Assembly (NCBI GenBank): GCA_024128875.1
Contig: JAMYFF010000003.1
Location: 124,001 to 188,000, forward strand
DNA: 64,000 bases
DNA from: Salinilacustrithrix flava
GTDB lineage: Bacteria > Actinomycetota > Acidimicrobiia > Acidimicrobiales > Salinilacustritrichaceae
Direction: 5' to 3'
The notes under the pieces: model-generated
What the model was told of the DNA's origin: nothing
The model's database searches: none
The model's input: only the letters and a program-made list of their open reading frames with translations
Position numbers and translations under genes: made by a program
Part shown: positions 17,805 through 25,627 of the stretch, piece by piece
Numbering within the stretch: position 1 is the stretch's first letter
Layout of the letters: the number at the start of each line of letters is the position of its first letter

Positions 17805-18809
17805 TCAGATGTGGTCGAGGTCGCCCCAGGCCGTGGACCAGGGCACGGCGGTGGGCTCGGGGACGATCGTGGGGTGCGGCACCACGCCGAAGTAGATGGG
17901 GCGGGACAGCAGCCTCGGCGGCACCCGGATGAGCCCGGCCTCGCCGGCCAGCTCGGACAGCCGGGAGCCCGGCACGCCGGTGGTGGCGATGCCGTCGGCC
18001 GAACCGACCGCCCCGTCCCGGACGGCGGCGACGATCGCTCGGGCCGCGGTGCCGTCGATGGCGAGCAGCTCGAGCAGGCAGTGGTACCGGCCGCCGAGGT
18101 CGTCCCGGGTGATGACGGCGGACAGCCCGACGAGCGACCCGCCCCGCCGGGCGGCCAGGATCCGGTACGGCCGGTCGGGGTGCTCGGCGTAGCGCCAGCG
18201 CCACCAGTCGGCGCTGCGCTCCACGCCATAGGGGTGGTGGCGGGCGACCGCGGACCAGAGGGCGTCGACGTCGTCGGGCGGGTCGTCGAGCACCTCGACC
18301 TCGATGCCCGACGGCATCCGCACCCGGGCACCGAGCACCCGCAGCGGCCGCCATCGACCACCGGTCGGCAGGACCCGCACCTCGAGCTGGTCGACCTGGA
18401 CCCACCCGCCCCGGGACACGCCGCCGACCGACAGCTGGTTCGGGTACGAGTAGAAGGGCGTGCCCTCCTCGGTGGCCTGGCCGAAGCAGGCGTCGATGAG
18501 CGGGCCGCCGAGGCCCTGACCCCGGTGCGACGGGGCGATGGCGAGGTCGACGCCGATGGCGATGCGCCCGGGCTCGCCGCCGAAGCGGGCCGGGATCCGG
18601 TACGCGATGTACTGCCCGACCAGCCGGCCGTCGTCCTCCCAGACGTGGGCGATCGTCTCGCCGAAGGGGTTGTCCCACCACTGCCAGGCCGTGATGTCGG
18701 CGCGGGTCTTCGGGTTGGCCGGGAAGGCCTCGGCGTTCAGGCGACGCAGCTCGGCGTCGTCGGAGCGATCGGCGGGGCGCAGGACCAGGTCCGAGCGGTC
18801 GTCGCTCAC
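17805..18809 (-). CDS. GNAT-family acetyltransferase
   Basis: This 334-residue protein has an N-terminal GNAT domain (LAIAPSHRGQGLGGPLIDAC, the acetyl-CoA-binding V/I-x-x-x-x-R-G-x-G-x-G/A pattern) followed by a second acyltransferase-like half (DWWRWRYAEHPDRPYRILAA), a plan frequent in capsule and glycolipid loci. The start is GTG 18809, whose GTGA overlaps the stop of the PIG-L gene, so the two are translationally coupled. It may re-acylate the amino sugar exposed by the deacetylase; this is inference. Residues upstream of 18809 in the frame are Arg/Pro-rich shadow sequence. Confidence 0.82.
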   Translation of the reverse strand: MSDDRSDLVLRPADRSDDAELRRLNAEAFPANPKTRADITAWQWWDNPFGETIAHVWEDDGRLVGQYIAYRIPARFGGEPGRIAIGVDLAIAPSHRGQGLGGPLIDACFGQATEEGTPFYSYPNQLSVGGVSRGGWVQVDQLEVRVLPTGGRWRPLRVLGARVRMPSGIEVEVLDDPPDDVDALWSAVARHHPYGVERSADWWRWRYAEHPDRPYRILAARRGGSLVGLSAVITRDDLGGRYHCLLELLAIDGTAARAIVAAVRDGAVGSADGIATTGVPGSRLSELAGEAGLIRVPPRLLSRPIYFGVVPHPTIVPEPTAVPWSTAWGDLDHI

Positions 18810-19624
18810 GAGCCGGCCTCGGGCAGGGCGGTGTCGTCGAACCCGACGAGCTCCTCGGCCAGGTCGATGTAGTCGGTTCGCTCGACGGCGAGGAACGCTT
18901 CGGCGTGGCCCTCCCCCAGCAGCCCGTGCATCGAGTGCCAGCGCGACAGCCCGAGGCCGGCCGAGAGGTCGAAGGCGAGCGAGCCGGTCTCGTGGGCGGC
19001 GACCGCGGCCCGCTTGCGATCGATCACCGCCTCGATCGGGACGATGCGGTTGTGCGGGACGGCCGACCAGGTCTCGTAGCCCCACACCTGGAGGTCAGCC
19101 GTGGTGGCGCTGAGCGCGTCGGCGAGGGCGAAGGCGACGGCCCGGTGGTCGCGGTGGCCGTCGCCCAGCCAGGGCACGAAGACCACGTCGGGTCGCAGCC
19201 GGTCGAGCGCCGCGGCGAAGGCGGTCCGCAGCTGGGCGCGGTGCTCGTGCAGCCGACCATCGGGCAATCCCAGGTGCTCGAGGCCGGCACCGAGGAGCGA
19301 GGTCGATCGAGCGAGCTCGGCCCGCCGGCGGCGACCGGTCTCGGCCGGATCGTGCGGGGAGCCGATCGTCCCCTCGCCATCGGTGGCCGCCAGCAGGGTC
19401 ACGGTCGCCCCGGCATCCGCGAGCAGCGCCATCGTCCCGGCGCAGGCCAGGGCTTCGTCGTCGGGGTGGGCGACGAGCACCAGGGCGCGGTCGAACGCCG
19501 GCACGCCGACGACCGGTCCGTCCCCGACCAGCGACCGCACCGCCAGCAGCGTCGGCCACACCGCGGCAGGGATCTTCGGCTTGGCGCGCGCCACGATCCG
19601 GGCGAGCGGGCGGGGCAGGGACAT
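18806..19624 (-). CDS. PIG-L (LmbE-like) N-acetyl sugar deacetylase
   Basis: A 272-residue zinc-dependent deacetylase. It has the PIG-L metal site AHPDDEALACAG near residue 50, the downstream GDGHRDHRAV motif near 135 that supplies further metal ligands, and the conserved substrate loop EHLGLPDGRLHEH. Family members remove acetyl from GlcNAc-containing lipids or thiols such as mycothiol precursors. The start is ATG 19624, in a nearly leaderless arrangement behind a TACGAT box. It opens the four-gene envelope cluster and is divergent from the acyltransferase-3 gene. Confidence 0.88.
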   Translation of the reverse strand: MSLPRPLARIVARAKPKIPAAVWPTLLAVRSLVGDGPVVGVPAFDRALVLVAHPDDEALACAGTMALLADAGATVTLLAATDGEGTIGSPHDPAETGRRRRAELARSTSLLGAGLEHLGLPDGRLHEHRAQLRTAFAAALDRLRPDVVFVPWLGDGHRDHRAVAFALADALSATTADLQVWGYETWSAVPHNRIVPIEAVIDRKRAAVAAHETGSLAFDLSAGLGLSRWHSMHGLLGEGHAEAFLAVERTDYIDLAEELVGFDDTALPEAGS

Positions 19625-19627
19625 GCG

Positions 19628-19660
19628 GGTCGGATCGTAGGCGCTCGGTACGATCCGACC
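19628..19660. promoter_or_regulatory. Inverted-repeat divergent promoter pair
   Basis: A perfect 12-bp inverted repeat, GGTCGGATCGTA and TACGATCCGACC, separated by nine bases, fills the 36-base gap between the two divergent start codons. Each arm carries a TACGAT -10 box: the right arm's box ends six bases before GTG 19661, and the left arm's, on the minus strand, ends nine bases before ATG 19624. The same repeat therefore sets both promoters and could also bind a dimeric repressor. Confidence 0.7.
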
Positions 19661-20845
19661 GTGGGTACCGAGCAGGCCGAGCGGCGCTACTGGCCTGCGC
19701 TCGACGGCCTGCGTGCCGTCGCCGTGCTGCTGGTGATCGCCTACCACGGCGAGCGATCGCTGGCGCCCCGGGGCGGCGCGATCGGCGTGACCATGTTCTT
19801 CACGCTCTCGGGGTTCCTCATCACCACCCTGCTGCTGCGGGAGCGCGCGAAGTCGGGGCGCATCCGCCTCGGCCGCTTCTACTGGCGCCGGGCGCTGCGC
19901 CTGCTGCCCGCCCTCGTGACCCTCGTCGGCGTCGCCTGTGCCTACGCCTGGCTCACCGGCAACCAGGAGCAGACCCTCAGCGCCGCCATCGGGGTGCTGC
20001 TCTACGTCGGCAACTGGCTGCGGACCCTGCACGACACCGAGGGCCTCGGCCTGCTCGAGCACACCTGGTCGCTCTCGGTGGAGGAGCAGTTCTACCTGGT
20101 GTGGCCCCTGGCGGTGCTCGCCGCCGCGGCCCTCGTCTCCAAGGCGCGCCAGGCCGAGGCCGTGCTGGTGCTGGCGGTCGGCGGGTCGCTGGCCTCGCTG
20201 CTGTGGCGGCTCCAGCTCTGGGACGCGGACCAGCCTCGCTGGTCCGCGTCCCGCCTCTACAACGGCACCGACGCCGTGGCCGACCAGCTGCTGGTCGGCG
20301 CCGCCCTAGCCGCCGCCCTCGCCATCTGGGACCGGCGGCACCCGCCCGCCGCGACAGGAGAACTGCCAGTTCGAGAGGGAGGGACCTTCTTCGGGTTCGT
20401 CGGCTCGGTGGCAGCCCCGCTGGCGCTCGCCTACGTCGTGTTCGTCGCCCGCGTGCACCCGGGCGGCGACTCGCTGGCCAACGACCGGCGCTACCTCGAG
20501 TGGGGGTCGCTGACCTTCGCCCTGGCTGCCGCCGTCGTCGTGCTGGGGTGCGTCCGAGCCGGCGACCGCTGGCTCCCCCGCCTGCTGTCGCTGCCTCCGC
20601 TCGTCGCCATCGGCAAGGTGTCCTACGGGCTGTACCTGTGGCACTTCCCGGTGATCCTGGTCGTCGACGAGCAGCTGCCCGACGCCTCCGACCTCGTCCG
20701 GGGCGGCACGGTCGTCGTCGCCACGGCGGTGACCACGCTGCTGTCCTGGTTCCTGGTCGAGCGACCGTTCCTCGCACTCAAAGACGGGCCGAGGACCTCG
20801 GCGCCGGCACCACCACGACAGCCAGCCGTCCCGACCCGTCCCTGA
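19661..20845 (+). CDS. Acyltransferase-3 family membrane protein
   Basis: A 394-residue integral membrane O-acyltransferase with ten or so hydrophobic helices. It has the family landmarks: N-terminal RYWPALDGLRAVAVLLVIAYH (catalytic-type His in the first helix), FFTLSGFLITTLLLRE, the R-rich loop FYWRRALRLLPAL and WSLSVEEQFYLVWPL. It would modify an envelope glycan or glycolipid with an acyl group at the membrane. GTG 19661 is leaderless behind TACGAT. The divergent PIG-L/GNAT/GT4 cluster is the probable pathway partner. Confidence 0.88.
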   Translation: MGTEQAERRYWPALDGLRAVAVLLVIAYHGERSLAPRGGAIGVTMFFTLSGFLITTLLLRERAKSGRIRLGRFYWRRALRLLPALVTLVGVACAYAWLTGNQEQTLSAAIGVLLYVGNWLRTLHDTEGLGLLEHTWSLSVEEQFYLVWPLAVLAAAALVSKARQAEAVLVLAVGGSLASLLWRLQLWDADQPRWSASRLYNGTDAVADQLLVGAALAAALAIWDRRHPPAATGELPVREGGTFFGFVGSVAAPLALAYVVFVARVHPGGDSLANDRRYLEWGSLTFALAAAVVVLGCVRAGDRWLPRLLSLPPLVAIGKVSYGLYLWHFPVILVVDEQLPDASDLVRGGTVVVATAVTTLLSWFLVERPFLALKDGPRTSAPAPPRQPAVPTRP

Positions 20846-20873
20846 GATGTGAGGCCCGCCCGGACCTCGGGGT

Positions 20874-21200
20874 TCAGCTGAGGAGCTCGCCGAACCAGTC
20901 GTCGTTGTCGAGGGAGGCGACGAAGTCCTGGATCTCGGCTTCGGTGATGCCGCCACCCGAGGGGTGCAGGGCGCGGGCGTCGCTCACGCCCCAGTCCTCC
21001 ACCAGGCACCCGGCGCCGATCAGCACCGGCACCATCTTGTCGCTCACCGGCTGCACCACCGTCTGGACGCAGTCGGGGCAGACGAAGCTGCACTCGGTCT
21101 GGGTGGCGTCGGGCCGGCGGCGGACCGTGAGGGCGGCCGCGTCGATCAGCACGGTGTCGCAGGACGGGCAGGTGGTGCGGACGGTGGGCACGCCTCCCAC
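20874..21200 (-). CDS. Small zinc-ribbon protein
   Basis: This 108-residue protein begins with two CxxC pairs (CPSCD near 11 and CPDC near 41), which would form a zinc ribbon. The C-terminal half is acidic (ITEAEIQDFVASLDNDDWFGEL). The start is GTG 21200, with GTG 21191 as a possible alternative. It is of a type found as a conserved hypothetical in actinobacteria, possibly DNA- or RNA-binding. It is divergent from the MpaB oxygenase gene, with 114 bases between. Confidence 0.65.
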   Translation of the reverse strand: MGGVPTVRTTCPSCDTVLIDAAALTVRRRPDATQTECSFVCPDCVQTVVQPVSDKMVPVLIGAGCLVEDWGVSDARALHPSGGGITEAEIQDFVASLDNDDWFGELLS

Positions 21201-21302
21201 TGTCGCAATGTCCGGTTCGTCACGAAATAGCGAGTGCGGGCCATTTCTCGCGTAGCCCGTCCATCCGGACTACGAACACATGGTCCGCGGTCATGAGGGA
21301 CA

Positions 21303-21308
21303 TAGACT
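21303..21308 (+). promoter_or_regulatory. -10 box of leaderless MpaB-type gene
   Basis: TAGACT ends six bases before GTG 21315, with no ribosome site between, consistent with a leaderless transcript. Confidence 0.55.
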
Positions 21309-21314
21309 GCCGTT

Positions 21315-22190
21315 GTGTCCCAGATCATGCTGCACGAGAACAACGACCAGCCCGCCCCCGGCGCCCCGCTCGGGCCCGGCTCGCTGCTGTGGCGCATCGC
21401 TGCCGACTGGCGCTCGGGCCTGTCCGGCCTCAGCGCCGGCATCCTGCAGCTGGCCTGGCCCCACCTCGGCCAGGGCGTGGAGGAGCACTCGGCGTTCTTC
21501 GACGAGCCCTGGGACCGCATCCACCGCTCGGTGCCGCGCATCTGGGCCACGATCTTCGCCGACGACGCCGACGAGCGAGGCCGCGACATCCGGGACCTGC
21601 ACAAGGGCATCAAGGGCACCGACCCCCACGGTCGGCGCTACCACGCCCTCGACCCCGAGACGTTCTGGTGGGCGCACGCCACCTTCACCTGGGAGATGTT
21701 CCAGACCGCGGACGAGTGGGACCACCGCACCCTCTCGCCCCGCACGCGCGAGCGGCTCTACCAGGAGACCGTCACCTGGTACCGCCGCTACGGCGTCAGC
21801 GACCGTCCCGTGCCCGCCGACCACGCCGCGTTCCGGGCCCGCTTCGACGAGATCTGCCGCACCCGGCTCGAGCTCACCCCCACCGCCGAGCGCGCCATCG
21901 ACATGGCCCTGCACGACCGGGTCTCCCCACCCGGCATGCCCGGCCCGGTCGCCACCATCGCCACGCCGCTGATGCGCACGATGGCCATCGGCGGCCTGCC
22001 GCCCGTGGTCCGGGCCCGGTTCGGCATCCCGTGGACCACGACCGACGAGCTCGCGCTCGCTGCGTTCCGCCAGCTGGTCCGCGATGCTGGTCGGGTGGTC
22101 CCCCACCGACTCACCCGTGGCCCCTACCTGCGCTCGATCAAGCGGATGAAGCACATCGCCGCGCCGCGCCCCGAGCCGATCTCGGCCTGA
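21315..22190 (+). CDS. Oxygenase MpaB family protein (DUF2236)
   Basis: A 291-residue protein of the MpaB/latex-clearing-protein fold, a heme-linked oxygenase family. Recognisable segments are DIRDLHKGIKGTDPHGRRYHALDPETFWWAHATF (quoted here as its conserved HKGIKG and DPETFWWAHATF parts) and the middle helices ELTPTAERAIDMAL. The small family members near TetR genes are usually of unknown substrate. The start is GTG 21315, leaderless. The TetR gene begins at the base where this gene's TGA ends, so they form one operon and the regulator probably controls it. Confidence 0.82.
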   Translation: MSQIMLHENNDQPAPGAPLGPGSLLWRIAADWRSGLSGLSAGILQLAWPHLGQGVEEHSAFFDEPWDRIHRSVPRIWATIFADDADERGRDIRDLHKGIKGTDPHGRRYHALDPETFWWAHATFTWEMFQTADEWDHRTLSPRTRERLYQETVTWYRRYGVSDRPVPADHAAFRARFDEICRTRLELTPTAERAIDMALHDRVSPPGMPGPVATIATPLMRTMAIGGLPPVVRARFGIPWTTTDELALAAFRQLVRDAGRVVPHRLTRGPYLRSIKRMKHIAAPRPEPISA

Positions 22191-22819
22191 TGCCCAAGGT
22201 CGCGACCCACGTCGATGCCCTCGCGGTGCTCACCGCGCTGGCGACGCAGCCGGTCGACACCGGCGCCGACGACGTCGACCGTCGCATCCTCGACGCCGCC
22301 GGGCACCTGCTCGTCGACGTCGGCCTCGAGGACCTCGAGGTGGATCAGGTCGCCGAGCTGGCCGGCGTCGGACGCAGCACGATCTACCGACGCTTCGACG
22401 GTCGCAACGCGCTGCTCGCCGCCACCGTGGCCCACGAGGCCCGGCGCCTCCTCGCCGCCCTGGCCGACGCCGTCGCCGGCATCGACGATCCCGAGGAGCA
22501 GCTGGTCGTCGCGTTCAGCACCGGCCTCCGCGTCGCCCGGGCCACCGGCCTCGCCGAGCGCGTGCGCGACGAACCCCTCCTGCTCCGGCTGATCACCGTC
22601 GACGGCGGGCCGGTCCTCGCCGCCGCCAGCAGCCAGCTCGCCGGCTACGCCCGCGCGCTCGACCCCAGCGTCGACGAGCGCGAGTCCCGAGCGACCGCCG
22701 AGCTGCTCGTCCGCCTCGCCATCTCCCTGATCCTGACCCCGCAGACCGCGCTCGACCTCGACGAGGGCTGCGAGGACACCGTCCGACGCCACCTCGCCCC
22801 CCTGATCCGCCGCCGCTGA
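22190..22819 (+). CDS. TetR-family transcriptional regulator
   Basis: A 209-residue one-component repressor. The N-terminal helix-turn-helix lies at residues 29-75 (ILDAAGHLLVDVGLEDLEVD, LAGVGRSTIYRRFDGRNAL). The helical C-terminal ligand domain is typical but its ligand cannot be read. ATG 22190 overlaps the stop of the oxygenase gene by one base (TGATG), so expression is coupled, and autoregulation of the pair is likely. Confidence 0.9.
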   Translation: MPKVATHVDALAVLTALATQPVDTGADDVDRRILDAAGHLLVDVGLEDLEVDQVAELAGVGRSTIYRRFDGRNALLAATVAHEARRLLAALADAVAGIDDPEEQLVVAFSTGLRVARATGLAERVRDEPLLLRLITVDGGPVLAAASSQLAGYARALDPSVDERESRATAELLVRLAISLILTPQTALDLDEGCEDTVRRHLAPLIRRR

Positions 22820-22829
22820 TCCCTTCGGT

Positions 22830-22844
22830 GGTCCGCATCGGACC
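22830..22844. terminator. Hairpin between convergent genes
   Basis: GGTCCG-CAT-CGGACC lies ten bases past the TetR stop, followed by a second imperfect stem, in the gap before the convergent protease gene. The preceding CCTTCGGTGGTCCG is repeated at the hairpin at 31952-31965. Confidence 0.5.
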
Positions 22845-22889
22845 GCCGGTGGTCGAGCTCGGACCGGCGAACGAGACGGGGATGCCGAG

Positions 22890-24923
22890 TCAGGCGTAGC
22901 CGGGTGGGCGGCCGCCCGCGGTCTTGGCCCGGAACTCCTCGGAATCGGAGAAGTAGATCATCACCAGGCCACGCAGCAGCCCACGGTCCAGGTGGGCGAG
23001 CCAGTAGGCGTAGCCCTCCGGCTCGGGGGCCCGGCCGAGCACGTTGCGGTAGATGAGGTCGAGGAAGCGGCGATCGTCGAGCGCGCCGTAGGTGTCGCGG
23101 AACTCCTGCGAGCGGGCGAAGTCGTTGGAGATCTTGTCCAGCGGGTACCCAAGCGCGAAGGCCGCATTCCAGTGCTCGAAGCCACCGACGTCCGGCTCCC
23201 GCAGGAAGTAGGCGCGGTAGAGCCGGTAGATGGTGCCGGTGGCACTGTCGGCGTCGTAGGGCCGCACGATGCCGGCGGGGATGTCGCCGAGGCGCAAGCG
23301 GCCCCAACCGGTGCCGTTGTCGGGGCCCGGTGAGCCGATGTCGGCGGCGTTGACCTTCAGGTACTCGGCGATCCGGTCCGCACCCCACGAGGGGTGGACG
23401 CCCTTGACCAGCGCGGCTGCGCCCGTCACGTGCGGCGTCGACGCGGACGTGCCGGGGAACCCCTGCTGGCAGGTCGACATCGACGAGCCGTAGGTCGAGG
23501 TCGACACGGCGTCGAAGGACACCAGGTCCGGCTTGGTCCGCCCGTCGGCGGTGGGACCCGCGCTCGAGAAGGGCTGCACGACGCCGTTCGCCGCGCAGAC
23601 GGATCCGACGGCGAACGCGCCCGGGGAGGTGGCCGGCTCGTTGACCGACCGGTTGCGCGTCCGGAACGTCGGCGGGCTCGTCCCCTCGATGAAGAGGTCG
23701 AAGTCGGGGACGTGGGCGCCGGCGTAGCGGCCGACGACGATGTGGGCCTCCCGGGCCCACGACGCGCTGTTGCGCAACCACACCGCCTCCACCGGGGCGA
23801 ACCCGGCGAGCTGCGGGTCGAGGGAGCTGCCGATGATCGTCCCGAACTCGTCCAGCACGAACAGGTCCATGTCGGTGCGCGGCAGGTCGAACTCGTCCCA
23901 CCGCAGCACGACGTGGAAGGAGGCGCCGGCGGGGACGGTGACCGTGTTGAGCGACCGGTCGGTGGCGTAGTCGTGGATCTGGTCCCCGTCGACGTCGACG
24001 AAGCGCCCGCCCCAGTGCTCGTCACCGCTGTTGCCCGCCGCCACGGACCAGAAGATCCCGGCCTGGCGGTCGGCGTTCACGACGTGCCACGGGGACCCCG
24101 CCCGCTCCCGTCCGTTGCCGAACCCCGTCCCGAGGAAGCCCCCCGAAGCGTTGACGATCGTGATCCCCTTGGCCCGCACGACCCGGGAGGCCGCGGCGAA
24201 GCCGGCCTCGTCCTCGATGCAGATGAGGTGCAGTCGGGCGGCCGGGGCCACATCGTGGATGATCTCGGCCACCGCGGTGCCGTGGTCATCGCCCCGGAAG
24301 CCGACGTTGGGGCAGTGGCTCGTCTCGCTCGCCGGGGCCGGCAGCTCGCCCGCCTGCTGCGCGGCCGCCCACCCGCCGAAGCCGGTGTCCACCACGGCGA
24401 CGTCGGCACCACCGGTGATCCCGGCCCCGTGGCGACCGGCGACACCCAATGACACCGCGCCCTCCGAGGTCGTGGCCGCCGGCCGGAACCGCGACCGGCG
24501 CTGCACCCGCTGCACGGCGGGGTCGGCCGCGAGCTCATCCAGGTGGGCGGGGTCGACCGCGACCTGCCAGCGATCGGCGGCGACGCGCCCCTGCACCCGT
24601 CCCGAGCCTCCCACCGCATCCTGCACCGCAGCCCGGCTGGACGCGACCACCTCCACGACGACCCGACCATCGCCTCGGACGTCACCGTCGGGCAGCACCT
24701 GCTCGAAGCCGCCACCGGCGGACGCCCGACCCCAATCGTCTGCGCCCCTGCCCCGCGGTGGAGTGAGCGTGGACGAGAGCTTCGGGTCCTTCGGTGCCGC
24801 GAGAGCGTCCTCGACCGGGTCGAGCCCGCGTTCCGTCGCGGCGGACGCGGGCGCGACCAGCGCCGCGGCCAGGGCGCACAGGGCCGCCATCGTCGCGGTC
24901 GCCGTCCGTGCACGCCGTCGCAT
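22890..24923 (-). CDS. Secreted subtilisin-like serine protease with C-terminal DUF4214
   Basis: A 677-residue exported S8 peptidase. A signal peptide (MAALCALAAALVAPASA) is followed by a propeptide-like region, then the catalytic triad: Asp in VAVVDTGFGG, His in DDHGTAVAEI and Ser in GTSASTPHVTGAAAL, with the oxyanion Asn in VAAGNSGDEHW. An insert of beta-strands (FHVVLRWDEFDLPRTDMDLF) precedes the Ser motif. The last 130 residues are DUF4214 (TIYRLYRAYFLREPD, LDKISNDFARS, GLVMIYFSDSEEFR). I chose ATG 24923, which has GGGAGG just upstream; ATG 24938 is also possible. The DUF4214 part is very close to those at 53329 and 54700. Confidence 0.9.
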   Translation of the reverse strand: MRRRARTATATMAALCALAAALVAPASAATERGLDPVEDALAAPKDPKLSSTLTPPRGRGADDWGRASAGGGFEQVLPDGDVRGDGRVVVEVVASSRAAVQDAVGGSGRVQGRVAADRWQVAVDPAHLDELAADPAVQRVQRRSRFRPAATTSEGAVSLGVAGRHGAGITGGADVAVVDTGFGGWAAAQQAGELPAPASETSHCPNVGFRGDDHGTAVAEIIHDVAPAARLHLICIEDEAGFAAASRVVRAKGITIVNASGGFLGTGFGNGRERAGSPWHVVNADRQAGIFWSVAAGNSGDEHWGGRFVDVDGDQIHDYATDRSLNTVTVPAGASFHVVLRWDEFDLPRTDMDLFVLDEFGTIIGSSLDPQLAGFAPVEAVWLRNSASWAREAHIVVGRYAGAHVPDFDLFIEGTSPPTFRTRNRSVNEPATSPGAFAVGSVCAANGVVQPFSSAGPTADGRTKPDLVSFDAVSTSTYGSSMSTCQQGFPGTSASTPHVTGAAALVKGVHPSWGADRIAEYLKVNAADIGSPGPDNGTGWGRLRLGDIPAGIVRPYDADSATGTIYRLYRAYFLREPDVGGFEHWNAAFALGYPLDKISNDFARSQEFRDTYGALDDRRFLDLIYRNVLGRAPEPEGYAYWLAHLDRGLLRGLVMIYFSDSEEFRAKTAGGRPPGYA

Positions 24924-25070
24924 GTCGCCTCCCGTCATGGCGCACGGTCCGCCCCGCGACACCCACGAGCAGGGTGCCACACGTCGACCGGACGCGGACC
25001 GAATGAGACGGGAGCCACCGGGTAGGAGCCGTGGGAGGAAGGCGCCGAGGATCTGGAGAAGGGCACCCCC

Positions 25071-25556
25071 ATGGCAGACCCATCCGAGACCGACCGACGA
25101 GCGCAGTGCCTCGCCCAGGTGACGGCCGAGCTCGAGTCCGCCCGCGACCTCGACGACGTCCAGCGGATCGTCAGCACGGGCGCTCGCGCCCTCGCCGCCG
25201 CCGACGGCGCGTCGTTCGTGCTGCGCGACGGCGACAAGTGCGCGTACCTGGACGAGGACGCCATCGCCCCGCTGTGGAAGGGCCGGCGCTTCCCGATGGA
25301 CGCGTGCATCTCGGGTTGGGTGATGCAGGAGCAGCGACCAGCCGTCGTGGCCGACGTGCTCGCCGACGACCGCATCCCCCAGGACATCTACCGCCCGACC
25401 TTCGTGCGCAGCGCCGCCGTCGTCCCCATCCGACCCGGTGCGCCGGTTGGCGCGATCGCCGTCTACTGGGGTCGGCTCCACGTTGCCGACATCCACGAGA
25501 TCGACGCGCTCCGATCCCTCGCCGAGTGCGCCGCGACGGCGATGCCCGCGGCGTAG
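25071..25556 (+). CDS. Stand-alone GAF-domain protein
   Basis: A 161-residue cytosolic protein made almost wholly of one GAF domain (DDVQRIVSTGARALAAADGASF; FPMDACISGWVMQEQRPAVV; VVPIRPGAPVGAIAVYWG). GAF domains bind small molecules or cyclic nucleotides and often feed kinases or diguanylate enzymes. It ends 71 bases before the REC-GAF-EAL gene on the same strand, so it may be a partner in that pathway, although the next gene has its own -10 box. The ligand is unknown. Confidence 0.82.
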   Translation: MADPSETDRRAQCLAQVTAELESARDLDDVQRIVSTGARALAAADGASFVLRDGDKCAYLDEDAIAPLWKGRRFPMDACISGWVMQEQRPAVVADVLADDRIPQDIYRPTFVRSAAVVPIRPGAPVGAIAVYWGRLHVADIHEIDALRSLAECAATAMPAA

Positions 25557-25613
25557 CAGCGCATTGGAACGAACCGGTCGCAGGGCCCTTCCCGCCCGAA
25601 TCCGGTGCTATCG

Positions 25614-25619
25614 TACGCT
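25614..25619 (+). promoter_or_regulatory. -10 box before REC-GAF-EAL gene
   Basis: TACGCT ends eight bases before ATG 25628 with no ribosome site between; the transcript is probably leaderless or has a leader of very few bases. Confidence 0.5.
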
Positions 25620-25627
25620 GGCACAGA

